This document shows positions 49,032-60,916 of a stretch of DNA of 64,000 nucleotides, one piece after another; within the stretch, counting starts at the first letter, position 1; the number at the start of each line of letters is the position of its first letter. Source of the stretch: Sphagnum magellanicum. Lineage: Eukaryota; Streptophyta; Sphagnopsida; Sphagnales; Sphagnaceae. The DNA lies in contig CM038925.1 in the NCBI GenBank assembly GCA_021904315.1, positions 6,946,501 through 7,010,500 on the forward strand, read 5' to 3'. The translations under genes were made by a program, and so were the position numbers. Below the pieces are notes generated by a model that saw nothing but the letters and a program-made list of their open reading frames with translations, ran no database searches and was not told the DNA's origin.

Positions 49032-52000
49032 TTAACTCTGTAGGAACTCACATTCATGAAGGCGTGTTAAGATCTCTTCATAGCTTGGCCGAGAAGCTGG
49101 GTTTTCCTCCCAGCAATCTGCACATTTTCAGCAAAAGTTTCATCATAACTCCAACCTCAACTGCAAATTGCCTGCCTCCTGATTGAATCAGGCTCTAGAG
49201 GTACAATCAATCAGTGAGGAAAATTTAGTCAAACCACAAAGAAGATCCTGAGATGAGCCCAAAAGCCCTTTTTCATGCGAGGCTAGAGCCAGCAACCAAT
49301 CCTGCTTCAAGATTCAAGGCAAGCAAAAAGGTTACCGGCAATCAGTCTGCCAATAAGACCCTCTGGTATCTCCAGTCGTGCCCGGTGTTGAGCCACAGCA
49401 AGAGCAACCTGTACCACCCATTCCAGACAACAGAAAATTCATGGAAGGTAAGAGAAATGGTTTTGTCTTCACCAGAAGAAACAAGAATTTCTGAACATGC
49501 AGAAAAGGGACAGTGGGCAAGAGAGCTAGCAGGAACGGAGCAGGTGTGCTGATAAAAGTTCTTACAGAACATGCCAGGTCCATGCCAGGAGGGTGAAGCC
49601 AGGTTGCTTACTTGTGCAGGTTGGAGACCTTCCCAAGGACGCTTCAGTGTGGACAGTTCCCAGATAATGACCCCAAGGCTGAAAACATCACATTTTTCAC
49701 TAACTGGCTCATTGCGCAAGAGCTCAGGCGCTGTCCACTCAGGTGTGCCAACTGCAGCATAGTTGGACACTGTGGAGCCTGTGACAATACGTGACAACCC
49801 AAAATCACATATCTTGACTGCCCAGTGCTTGTCCACGAGACAGTTGGCACTCTTCAGGTCTAAATGGACAATTTTCATCCGTTGCACACACATCATCCCC
49901 CTGCACACAGACGACCCCTGTAAGGTGGGCATAAACTGAAAGAGAATCTTCTGAAATCTTCCAAAAATTTGAGGTAAAGTAGGTGTCCACACTATCTATC
50001 ACAAGAGACTTTCAACAGGTGGTGGTAGCACACCTGCAGATATCACGGAGCATTTTCAGGCGGCGTCGCCAGCTAAATTTCTTCCCTTGCCCACTTGTAT
50101 GAATGAGGCGGTAGAGAGAGCCCATGTGCATATACTCCGTAACCATGGACAAATGTGGTGGCTTAATGCAAGCTCCCAGGAACAAAATCACTGTTGCAAC
50201 CCCAGTTGAATCCACCCACATGAGAGGTGTCTGAAACACTGTTCTTATGTTTCAAATGGTAAAATTTTCAGTTCTTAATGCCCATTTCCTGAACAAACAG
50301 ATGCCTATCCGAGCAAATGAAACTTGGCAATTCAAGTGCCCACAACAGAAACCTAACTAACTTTGCAAGCACAAAAACCAGGAGGTGTCCCTGTTGGTGT
50401 TGGCAAACTGAAGGTTGGAGTAATACCATTAGGATGGCGGAGCCGACTGCAAAAGACATGAAAACAACACATATTCATATTAAGAATTGGAACAGACAAA
50501 AGCTTAGAAAAAAACTTGATGATGCACTTGAAAGAATGGACAACACAACAAGGAAAGTAAGCTGACAATGTCAAAGCAGAGTCACAGAGATCCTGTATTC
50601 CAATCAGATATACCTCAGAAGAGAGATTTCATTGCAAAAGTCTTGCATATTTTCCGTTGTGAGGTCCTGTTCAAGCATCACCTTGATGGCTACCTCTGTG
50701 CCTCTCCATATGCCACGAAAAACTTCACCAAATGACCCTACAGGAAACCCACAAATGATTCACAACACCCAATTCAGGACTTATCCAGCTCCTCATAAGA
50801 GATTGATGATAAAGCACTGGCCCCACAAACTCAGAGATCTGTCCACCAGAATCAAGGAAGCCTCTCAGAAGACTGACACAAAGAGACTTCTGAAGATAAT
50901 ATAAACAAAAAAATCTTACCAATACCTACGCGAATCCCAATTCGAAGCTCAGAAAACTCAATGCTCCATTCTGCAAAAGGCATCAGTGGCTGACTTGGCA
51001 AAGATGGGGACTGCATCATGAGACCCCAGGACACAACTCCACCTTCTGTGTCAAATAATGAGTGTCCTCCCGAGGCAAGTTCTTGGCTACTCTGCAAAGA
51101 AGGTCTTGATTCCTGATGGGTGGATCCAGAAGAAGGTCCAGGGTTGAGGCCAAGTTTGCTGAAATGGAGGACATCCAAATCATTGCCTTGCTTCACCTCC
51201 CCATCTGCCAAACGAATATCTGCAGACCTCCTTGACACCTATCAAGGGAGGGATTCAGCATCAGGAGCAGAATACACATTACTGAGTTGAGTCAGCATTG
51301 ACACTGACTGCAACTCTAGTTTCACCTATGACAGTAGTTACAGTGTTGCCTCTCTTGTGAGGCTCTGTTCAAGAATCAAAACTGTCTTTATGTTATAAGA
51401 GTCACATTCAACCCTAAAAAGGCATTGCAAGAAGATGCTTGATAATTTGTTCATTTATTCTGTTCTTCAAAATGAACTGGCCCCCCACCCAAACATGCTG
51501 CTGAAGGTCATAAGGCAAACCTCTTCGCTTTCCTGCTGGGCTGTTGACGAAAGGCTATCGGATGATAAGACTCTACGTGGGTCATGCTCTTTGGAACGGG
51601 ACCGCTCCTGCTTAAGGGCTTCATTCATCGCACGCACTGCCCTGAACATTTGCAGAAGTAAGCTCTATATTAGAACTTAATTGTTATGCACAAAAGGGGC
51701 TCTGCAGCAGCAGGCTCATAAATCTCCAAATCCAAACCTGATGCTACAGAACCATTATGTGCAACTCTCAAAGCCGGAATAAATGGAAAAACAAGACACC
51801 CAAGATGATGTAGTTGAGTAACAGTGCTCCACTGACAAAATAAATGCCACCAGTACCACACCACAAAAGTCTCCATGACTGTTTGACTAGTACCTGACAA
51901 CATTGTCACTGATCTCAGGTGCAACACTTCGTTTTGTTGTCCTCCGTAATTCTGCATGACTATGACTTGTCCTGTGATACATACAACAACATCCACACTT

Positions 52001-55000
52001 GTCCACCTTCTTAACCACAGGGTGTGACATTGTACAACTGCTACTGGCAGCAGAAAACCAACCTCCGATGCCCCACCAGCTATCTTCTTTCCCAATAATC
52101 AACAAATCTTTTTTCACCAAAGTTTAAGCAAATTTTGATAGAATCCAAGAAACTGCCAAACCATTTACAGTTTGCCTCACCGCTCTTCACTGATTGAATC
52201 TGATAACAAGGCACATCAGTAGAAACATCACTCGGGTAGTGATGTGACTCGATTGGGAAGTGGGGACTCCAGAAGCATTGTGGAATGGAAATTGAACCAA
52301 ATAAAAGAGGTTGAGTCAACAGTTATAAACTCACCTTGAGATTGAAGGATCTCCAATGTAATGAAGACACTCCAGCCCCCTTCCCTCATTGCGCATATCG
52401 ATGGAAAGTGGTCTTTCATGTCTGTAAGGCCCTCACTGTTAGGCTATATTATTCCCTCCAAATTCACTTCCAGCTAGCTCTGTTTTCACTTCTCCTACTT
52501 CTAAAAAGCAGTCTATTTACACTATATTGATGGGAACCTCCTAATAGAAAGTAACACAATGACATGAGCAATGTAAAGTTGGGCATTGCACAATCCAGGT
52601 CTAAAGCTGCAGACAAAACTATGACATGCCCAAGAAGAAGAACCATAAGAGAAAAGTTCCATGAGATGAATACAACCTTCCATTTTCTGTTGTTCTGTTG
52701 TTGAAAGAACACGTTGAACGCCTCCTGAAAACAGGGGAAGGTTTCCCAGTGGCACTAGGATGCTGTGGTGACTCATCTGGACTGCACAACAAATTTCCTG
52801 TGTCAACTTTGAAAACAAATGGAACAGGAAACAGATACACTGGACATTATAGTTCAGCTCCTTTCTCTTTTTACATTAAAAGGGTTTTCAATTTCAGCAT
52901 AGTCAGAGATACTCCTCCACAACTGGCCTTCAACCAGCATTCCTTAGCAACTGGCACAGAATTATTTTTTTAAATGGGGCATTTTTGCTTGGGAATAGAT
53001 CCTGACATCTCCTGCCAATGCCACTTTGAGCATATGGCAATGCAATGCTTCACCTTCAGTAGACTTTGTATAGCACCTTGAAGCTCCCCTCCAAAATCAT
53101 TTTAAGTTCAGGCAAAACAGAAATAATTCCAAACGTACAAAGAACCCAAGTACACATCATCCTCCTATTCCAGTCAAGAAAAATACAAGAAGTACCTAGA
53201 AGCATTGATATCTTCCCTTGCATGGCGCCGACTACCACTCAGCATTGATGGTGCACGACCTCTGAATACTGGATGTTCAGGACTGCTGCAGCAACCCTCA
53301 CAGAGCAAACAGAGAACTCATTCGACCCACTTTCACCATCACCAGTATCACCAATTAACTAAACCCAAACTTGTAAACAATGACCAACAGTAACATCTGT
53401 TTTCCTATTTAGAGGCAGGTAAGTAACTTCTGAAGTCCCAATAAATCATCAATGGCTTTTCCCAAGGTCAAGTCTGATTAGTTTACATTTGGAGCCATTT
53501 GTCTTTGACTCTGTGCACTCATGAGAATCTTGCAAAGTGAGGCAAAATGGGCAGAATGGAAAGAAAAATATGAAATACCTGGATACACTTCCTTCCTCAG
53601 ATCCCACACGCTGAAAATTGGCAAACCGAGTGTGTGGATACTCCGGACTGCAAAACAGTAGCTCTCTTTAATTGAAGTTGACAAATCAATGTGAACACAA
53701 AAGGGGCCATGAAACTCCACAACTGGCAAAGGCAATTGACAAAAACAACTATGTTTTTCAGAGTCAAAAAACCTGTTGCAAACAGTGATTCTAAATGCAG
53801 GCCATACCTGGATGGAAAACTGTGCACCCCTTCCATAGTTGGCAATGGCTGTTCATGTTGATCCTGCAGAGTGCGCTCCAGACTTCCACATAATCACAAT
53901 AACGATAACAATTGATGTCACACATAGCATGTGGTTATTTCAGAACAAGCATCTCCCAATTGACACAGTGAAATAACTGGGCAATACATTCCTCCTTGAG
54001 ATGAAGTCAATGTGTAAACTGTCTGAATACTTCACAGCAGCCCTCTCAACACATGAATTTGCATGCTTGACCCACAAGATTCACTGTACTAAATTCTACT
54101 GAGAAGGGTGAATCTCATAGCCATCTGTCTGATCAGAAAACTCAAAGCCAAATATGCACTACATTACAGGCTGGGCTGGCAACTACCTGGAACTTGCTGC
54201 AAACTCAGTGGGAACTCGTCTTTGACTGCGACGGCGCAAAGCGTTTGCTAAGTCTGGCTCACTCTGGGATGGACTGGCCACACAGCACATATCACCAAAA
54301 CATAAGAAAACAAATAAGCAAAAAACGCTATTTGTGATGACAACTTGAAGTGGGAGCCAAATTAGCTTCTAGTTTCAAGGCAGCCGATCGCTCCAAATCA
54401 CTAGATGCATCAAGCAGTTGTTACACAGATAGTTGAGAGTACCTCAACTTGCCAGCCATTCCACTGGGATCCTGTACCATGAGGTTGCATGTAAGACCAG
54501 GAGCCACTGATGACAAAATCCCATCTCTTGTATGCAGTGGATGTGCGACATCACCATCCTCCTGCAGCCTGAAATACACCAGACAGATAATTCACTTCAC
54601 GACAATAACACACAAGAAATCATGGGCATATATAGAAGAATGAGACACAAGGCTACCCTCTTCTACTGATGGTAACCCTAATTTACTTCCAGGTAGGGTA
54701 CACATGACACAGACAGTAGGTATTACCAGCGCACACAAACAGCAGTTTACTTACTGTCTGGAGGGAGAAAAGCAAATCCTTTATCTCCCTATCAAAGAAA
54801 ACCCTAAAAAAGCTGATGCTCTGGGAGATGACCCATTGAAACCCTATTCCTCTTTTGCGCTCCACCTTACAAAGAAAATAGGTACCACTCTGAAGTTGGG
54901 TTCTCGAGATTTCTAATCCACCTTACATAGAAAATACTGCTGTGTGTGGGTTTCTCGAAATTTCTAAATTTTTCAGAGACATTAACCGCTGGCTGGGAGG

Positions 55001-55136
55001 GAAAACGGCGGGATAGGTTTAAAGCTTACCTTCTTCCCGCAAGCTTATCAGAATAAACGAACTGCGGGCTGGTTCCCTCGCGAGGAGAGTCGCAAGATTC
55101 GTTGTCGGCAGAGTCACTATCTCCAACGAGAAACAT
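49032..55136 (-). CDS. Raf-like MAPKKK (Ser/Thr/Tyr-type protein kinase)
   Basis: Seventeen exons: 55136-55030, 54568-54443, 54273-54187, 53882-53808, 53647-53579, 53282-53196, 52781-52677, 52421-52335, 51971-51894, 51641-51521, 51238-50920, 50737-50614, 50446-50427 (20 bases), 50190-50034, 49900-49612, 49408-49336 and 49117-49032. All are in phase, giving 669 residues. Residues 1-410 are a disordered, Ser/Pro/Arg-rich regulatory region. The kinase domain (about 411-667) has G-loop IGSFGEV, VAIK with Lys439, NEISLL (alpha-C Glu), RLRHPNVILFLGAC, DFG at 553-555 (CDFGLSR), GTPEWTAPELL, SEKCDVFSLGVIIWEL and DCWEENPASRPSYEEIL. These place it with plant Raf-like kinases near At2g31010/At2g42640 (recalled). 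The catalytic loop reads HLD (533-535) instead of HRD. The Asp is kept, so it may still be active. It lies tail-to-tail with the DHQS-like gene. Confidence 0.93.
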
Positions 55137-55140
55137 GACA

Positions 55141-55158
55141 GCCGCCGCCGCCGCCGCC
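55141..55158. repeat. (GCC)6 in the MAPKKK 5'UTR
   Basis: Six GCC triplets just upstream of the MAPKKK start codon, reading GGC on the gene strand. A GC-rich trinucleotide run in a leader can form stable RNA structure; no effect is shown. Confidence 0.8.
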
Positions 55159-56690
55159 CTTGCGTGAAGATGGACGCAAACAGCCCGGATATTGCATCAC
55201 ATCATCCCCCACACGACGATCTCAATATCCTCTCTCCCACCACCTACCAGAAGCGCAACCATCCAGAACCACCATGCTTCCCCAAATCCAGCTGGAAATT
55301 TCTCTGCACAAAACACAAGAGAAAAACAAATCACCCAACCTTGCCACAACAACCTAATTGATCAAAATCCCCTCTCTTCGAGCCAATCCCCAAAACATCG
55401 TGGGGATTGATTCTCAACCTATCTCATCAATTCTTTTCCACAACAAATCTGGAAACACATCACGATCCAAAGTCCAACTCTACCAAAAACCCACAAACTG
55501 GGTAGATAGATACCCATCCAGAAAGACTAGAAATCCAAACCCACATCCAAAAACCAAAAGCAATTGTTAGGTCATCATACTCTCCATCGCCACGGTTACT
55601 TACTACACCCATTCCAATCCCCCCCTTTTCCTTCATTCCTTATACATACAACCCACAAAACGCTTGCTAGGTTATTTGCTCAAACACCCAACCCCACAAA
55701 AAGGGGAAAAAAAAGATTACACAAACCCCAAAATCCAAAACACACACACAACCTCATCAATCATACCAACACAGTCTAACCCATTCAAAAGCAAGCCATG
55801 ATCGATCATCGCATACATGTCGCAAACGTTGTGTTTACCTTCACAAGTAAACTGACGCACAACCTCCTCAACTCCCACAACAAGTTCATGGAGGAAACCA
55901 AAAAAATATTATTTAAAAAAAAATTTAAGGGAAAAGAAAGTTGTAGGGAAGGAGAAGGACAGGAAGAAGGATGTGAGAGACACAGACACACAAATAGAGA
56001 GCTTAAGAGAAGGGGAGGAAAAAGAGTGGGCTAATAATATTTAGTTCAGGAACAACTGATCAAAAAACCAAAGTGAGACAAATCAGTTGCATGAGATTTT
56101 TAATTTTTTTATTGGGAAAATAGATTACAGAGAAATTGCAAAGGGATTGAAGTTGTGGGTGTGCATGATTGTTCTTCCTCTAAGAAGAAAGAGGAGCAGT
56201 TTGAGGAAGAGGAGGAGGAGGAGCTGCAGCAGCAAGAGGAAGATGAAAAAGAGGCGGCCATTAGTGAATACTTGGACTAGTGTTGTGAATGAAGAAAGAA
56301 AGGACTGACAAGATGGAGGGAATTAGAAGAAGAAAGAAAGAAAGAAGCAAAGGGGGTGTCCGTTAGTGGCATTATCCACACCACTGACACCAAAAGAAGA
56401 GAAAGGGCAGAGCACGGATAAGACAAGGCCACTTTCAAATTTTAAGCAACAATTTGGGAAAGGAAACAAACAAACAAACCAAAGAGAGAGAGAGAGAGAG
56501 AGAAGGGAGGGGGGGGAGAAGCATCCAGGAAGCCAGCCTGATAATGAAGGTGCTGCTGCTTCTCTCTCTCTCTCTCTTGGTTTTCTTCTTCTCCTTCTTT
56601 TTCTTCTAAATTAAACCTACCTGTTTTGAAATTCCTTGTGTTTTCTTGTTGTTTTTGTAGTATAATGTACCTACTTAACTTAGTGTATGG
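55159..56690. other. MAPKKK 5' flank with purine tracts
   Basis: Upstream region of the leftward MAPKKK. From about 55150 to 55790 it is CCA/ACA-rich, then from about 55920 purine-rich (GAAGAAAG, GAGGAGGAGG). A (GA)n run lies at about 56484-56502 and a (CT)n run at about 56560-56576, which read CT/GA on the gene strand and may be promoter or leader sequence. No gene recognised on either strand. Confidence 0.45.
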
Positions 56691-57470
56691 ACCTTCATCA
56701 TTTATTCATCACCCATTCATCCATCCATATCCATCGTGTTTTTCCTTTATCCAATTTGTCCATCCATATTCATTATGTTTTCCTTAATCCATTCATCCAT
56801 CCATAATCATTTATGTTTCCCTTATCTATTCATCCATCCATAATCAATTGTGTTAAATGTTGTTAGTAAGTATTAGTTAAGCAACCTAGGCAAGGGGGAT
56901 GGTGGGTATCTTGGCAATTGGATGATGATCATGGGTGTGTGCATCATGAATGTTTTTCTTAAACTTGTGTTTTTGTTATTGTAGCATGTGCATAACTTTG
57001 TGGTATGGATCATCATTTCATCCATTATCCACCATCATTCTATTATATTGTAGTATTGGTTGAGCAAGGTAATGGGGGATGATGGGTATCTTTTGGAAAG
57101 GGATGATATTCATGGATGTGCATCATGAAAGCTTCTTTTGAATCGTGCTTTTGCTCATGCAACACATACATAACTTTGTGTATGGAAATCATCATCATCA
57201 TTTTTCCTCATTCATTCATCATTATGTATTTGTTGTATTTAGTAATTTCATAGGTGGGGAGGATGGTGGGCATCTTTGCAAAGGGAAGATGACCATGGAT
57301 GTGCATCATGAAAGTTTCTTTTGAATCGTGTTTTTGTTATTTAGCACAGACATAACTTTTTGTATGGGTATCATAATCACCATCATTTTTCCTCATTCAT
57401 TCATCATCCATTCATCATCATTATGTATTTGTTGTACTTAGTAACTTCGGCTTTGTGTTGTTACGCACTA
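56691..57470. repeat. Tandem repeats: ATCCATCC tract, then about 180-bp units
   Basis: At 56695-56870 a 40-50 bp unit of the type TTCATCCATCCATAATCATT...GTTTCCCTTAT recurs. Then larger units carry GG(A)TGGTGGGTATCTT, GATGA(T/C)CATGG(A)TGTG, CATCATGAA, TTTTTGTTATT, CATAACTTTGTGT and ATCCATC. Starts (at the GGTGGG(T/C)ATC or GATGGGTATC word) are near 56901, 57081 and 57264. Confidence 0.85.
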
Positions 57471-58077
57471 TGGCGATGAAATGACAAAAAGAAAATAAGG
57501 GTTTACATTTGAAAACTTTGTTATTTTCAGATATATATAAGATTCAATTTTTAAAAAACTGTCCAATTATCATCCAAGGGAAGATTTAATCAGTCACCTT
57601 TGTTTTTAATTCATTGAAATGTTGGAAGCAATTAGGGTGAATAAACATTAAATCAACTAAACAAGTGGGGATTATTTCTTTGCATTAGATATTGAGGGAA
57701 AAGTTTTTATTGGAAACTAGCTTAATCTCAAAGAAAAACAAAACATGTTAATCTTTTGAAATAATCTCAACATATTCAAATGAAATAACATTTTTTTCTT
57801 ATGAAATCGAAAAGATACAAATATTCCAAAAAAAAAATTGAAAGGACACAAAGATTCTAAAAAACATTGATTTTTTTTTTTAAATTATTTCTCTTTGGAT
57901 ATTTTAGGATCAATAAGAACATTTTTGAAACATTACAACTTGTAAAATGTTCATTCATTAAAATTTCAATTTGAAATCGACCTTTAATAAATTTGTAGTT
58001 TTGAATTGTCTTTTTGTATGACCTACGACTATAGCCCATTTCACCTAAATCAGCTCTAATGAAATCATCATCACTAA
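57471..58077. other. AT-rich spacer inside the tandem array
   Basis: About 600 bases without the 180-bp unit, AT-rich, no recognised coding frame. The array resumes at 58078 with the same ATTTCATAGGTGGGGAGGAT that begins the copy at 57246. The spacer may therefore be an insertion or one end of a larger duplication. Confidence 0.5.
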
Positions 58078-58360
58078 AATTTCATAGGTGGGGAGGATGG
58101 TGGGCATCTTTGCAAAGGGAAGACGATCATGGTTGTGTATCATGAATGTTTTTCTTAACTCATGTTTTTGTTATTGTAGGATTCACATAACTTTGTGTGT
58201 GGATCCTCATCATCATCAATCTCCACCATCCATCCATCCATCCATCATTACAATGTAATGTTGGAGTTGTATATTTCAAGTAAGGTACGTGGTGGGTATC
58301 TTTGTATCGGGATGATGATCATGGATGTGCACCATGAAAGCTTTTGCTTCTTCCTCCTTT
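58078..58360. repeat. Continuation of the 180-bp tandem repeat
   Basis: Two more copies with GGTGGGCATCTTTGCAAAGG near 58098 and GGTGGGTATCTTTG near 58291, again with GATCATGG, CATGAA and CATAACTTTGTGT words between. Confidence 0.8.
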
Positions 58361-58438
58361 TGTCTCTCTCCCTTACCTTTTCTGTCTCATCACCAACTTC
58401 CTTTCTGGGAAACTACCAAACAAACCCTTGCACAACAA

Positions 58439-58488
58439 GGGTTTAGGTGGGGGTCGGGTGGTTGGGGGGTTGTTGTGGGGGAGGGAGA
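58439..58488 (+). other. G-rich tract with G-quadruplex potential
   Basis: Several runs of three or more G (GGG, GGGGG, GGG, GGGGGG, GGGGG, GGG) separated by short T/G spacers on the plus strand. This meets the usual four-run pattern for an intramolecular G-quadruplex. Folding in vivo is not shown. Confidence 0.7.
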
Positions 58489-59662
58489 TATGTTCCATTT
58501 TTTTTAATCTTTTGAGATTTTATTTTGTTTGAAGGGGTCTTTTTTGGGATGGCCTAAGTATGTGCACACTCTGGACTTTCATTTCCAACAAATCATGGCG
58601 TGTGTTAGATTAAACATCTAGATTTTTGGGTGGATTTCTAAGTGATGGAATCTTGCTAAGCATATAACCCCCAGTTATGTGCGGGTAGGGTACTACTTGC
58701 TTTGGTGGGTTTGGGCGTTTAGGGTTTGAGCTACATAACCATGCATTACTTGCTTGTTCTGGTCCCAGTTAATAAGAATTGGATCGAAGTTGAGATTGAT
58801 TTTTGGAATCTGAATCTGAATTTTTTTTTTTTTTTTTAAATTTTTAACTGGACTTGTACCATGGTTCCCAGTTCTTCTATTTATATGTGGAATCAGAACC
58901 AGTATGCATTTTTTTTTTAAATAATAGGGAATGGAACCAGTGGTTAACTTACGATTAGGGGAATACCTTGGTCACTTCGACACAGATGGTTGAGTAATTT
59001 ATTTATTTATTCATTTTGGGGGTCACATTTCAACAATATGTTTCCAAATATTCCACCAGATTCTTCATTTTCCTTGAGGAAAAAAATATTTTGAAAAAAA
59101 TTAGCATTCCTCAAACCCATGTAATTAGTGTTGAACTGGCCCAGGTTAGAAAGAACCGAGATTGATTTTTAGAATTGAAACTAAAATTGGAACCATCTAT
59201 GAAAGAAAAAAAAGTAGCAAAATTGAAAGTGGAACCTTCTTCTAACTTAGATTTAAAGATCTAAACTCAAACCCAATGGAATATTATGTCACTTTTGAGG
59301 GTTCCTTAAATTGTATAAATCTCCTCATCCAAGTTCCTTGTCAGTTACATGTCCATGTCTCTTGTTCATAAGTTAACATAATAGTCAAATTATGTCCTTA
59401 TTCGAGACCATGGATTAAGACAATCCCTCCCTTTTTTTAAAAGGCAAGACAAAATCCTTCTTCAAGTAAGAGAATGGCCGCACCTTGACCATTGTGTTAG
59501 GTACACACACCTATGGGCTCACTTGCAAGCTTACATGACACAATAGTCAAGAGCTTGCCCATCATACAAGAAAGTCACATCCTTGAGTGAACAGTTTCTT
59601 GGAACAAAAGATGGATTTAGCCATGTTCCAAGACGGATTTAGCACATTCCAATATGGATTTG
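58489..59662. other. Intergenic, no gene recognised
   Basis: T-runs near 58800-58820 and 58910. Short recurring words GATGGATTTAG, GACGGATTTAG and ATGGATTTG lie at about 59610-59665. Confidence 0.4.
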
Positions 59663-60180
59663 CTAAGATACACAAGACTCAGATTTGGAGAGAAAGTTGC
59701 CAGGATTGATGGGACTTAAAGACCAGGCATCATCCAGTAGCCTAATTGTCTTTCCATGGTTCTCAATTGCCAAAGATTTGGAGACATTAGACTTATCCTT
59801 AACGTCACCCTCTCTTTCACCCCCTATACCCTCTTTCAGTGGTCTGCAAAGTAATGAAATTTTATTAAATCTGGGTATGAAATGCTGAAACTCAGCATTT
59901 AATGCACAAGGTTCGAGAGCAATTATAGTTGTACAGGTAGGAACAGTGAAAGTATATGCAGCAGCAGTGCAGGCGCTCATGAAAAAGGAAACATAGGACG
60001 AAACTCAGTTTACCATGAAAATTGGTGGAAAACCCAGTTTGGGTCCCAGTTAGTTCCTTCTGTAAAATTTTCATTCCCAGTCACGTGTTTGATGCCCATT
60101 ATGCCGAAACTGGCCGTTCTCGCCCCCTAATCGCCTGACTTTATGGACAACTCTATTGAAGAAGGCCTAGGCTCACTCAC

Positions 60181-60321
60181 CGTCATCAAGTAGTCACATT
60201 GGATCTTTTTAGCCAAGCTACTCTTTGGGTGCAAAGTGTAAACATGAGAAACATGAGGAAACACCAGGAAACCAACAATTGCCACCACAACTGGGACAGA
60301 AACCTTGACCAAAAGGTCCAT
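60181..60321 (-). CDS. Possible first exon of an unidentified membrane or secreted protein
   Basis: ATG at 60321 opens a 47-codon exon that begins MDLLVKVSVPVVVAIVGFLV, a clear hydrophobic signal or anchor segment. It ends at a strong donor (ACG|GTGAGTG) at 60181/60180. CTATATAATT lies about 30-40 bases upstream on the same strand. Downstream on the minus strand a candidate exon at 60063-60018 (KELTGTQTGFSTNFH) and an open block at about 59842-59663 (ending SKSESCVS) exist. I could not join all three in one phase, so the rest of the gene is unresolved. No family is recognised. Confidence 0.4.
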
Positions 60322-60350
60322 GTGCAGAATAAGTTGCTAGTGCTGTAGCA

Positions 60351-60360
60351 ATTATATAGC
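60351..60360 (-). promoter_or_regulatory. TATA-box candidate for the 60.3 kb minus-strand gene
   Basis: The minus strand reads GCTATATAAT here, about 30 bases before the ATG at 60321. The sequence is a good TATA match; its use depends on the gene being real, and it would leave only a very short leader. Confidence 0.35.
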
Positions 60361-60571
60361 CTAGCTATATCATACTAGAGAGTGGGCAGCCACTTGCAAG
60401 CTAGGAGCTGGAATCAAGCAAACCCTATTTGCTCCTGACATTAACTTAGCAGGTGCTAGCATCTCTACATAATTGGCAAGCCGTGTTGATTAGGTCTACA
60501 GAATCAGCACCAGTGCTGAATGGCCAATTCAACATGAGACTCAGTCGATTGAGAGGGAGAATAAGACTTAA

Positions 60572-60916
60572 AAGAGCATCTCCAACAATGAATGCTCAAT
60601 ATGTGAATATGCAAGAATATTTCCCACATCCGAGTTTAATTATTTACTTCTTTTTTTTCCAACCCCACCCATAAAACTAAAACTGGGACTGCAAATAGGT
60701 GACAAACTGAGAAGTGCAACCCATCTGGATCAATCAAACTATGCAACTGATCAAGAGCAAGTGTTAGGCTTGGTTGTGCCCTTTACCAGCCTCAGCAAAC
60801 ACTGCACAAATGCTGGACCAAAACTATTTTGCTAAGCCAAACCTGCATGTTTTGACTTTTCGTCATCCCGTCTTAATTTGCAAAGTCACATACTTTGCAC
60901 CACTGGAGATGATCTA
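60572..60916. mobile_element. Non-autonomous inverted-repeat element (MITE-like), copy 2
   Basis: Starts AAGAGCATCTCCAAC and ends CACTGGAGATGATCT. The end read in reverse complement (AGATCATCTCCAGTG) matches the start at most of the first 13 positions, giving terminal inverted repeats. The internal words match copy 1 at 36451-36740. There is no open frame. GAGCATCTCCAAC-type ends are common in plant miniature elements. The length is about 345 bp. Confidence 0.7.
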
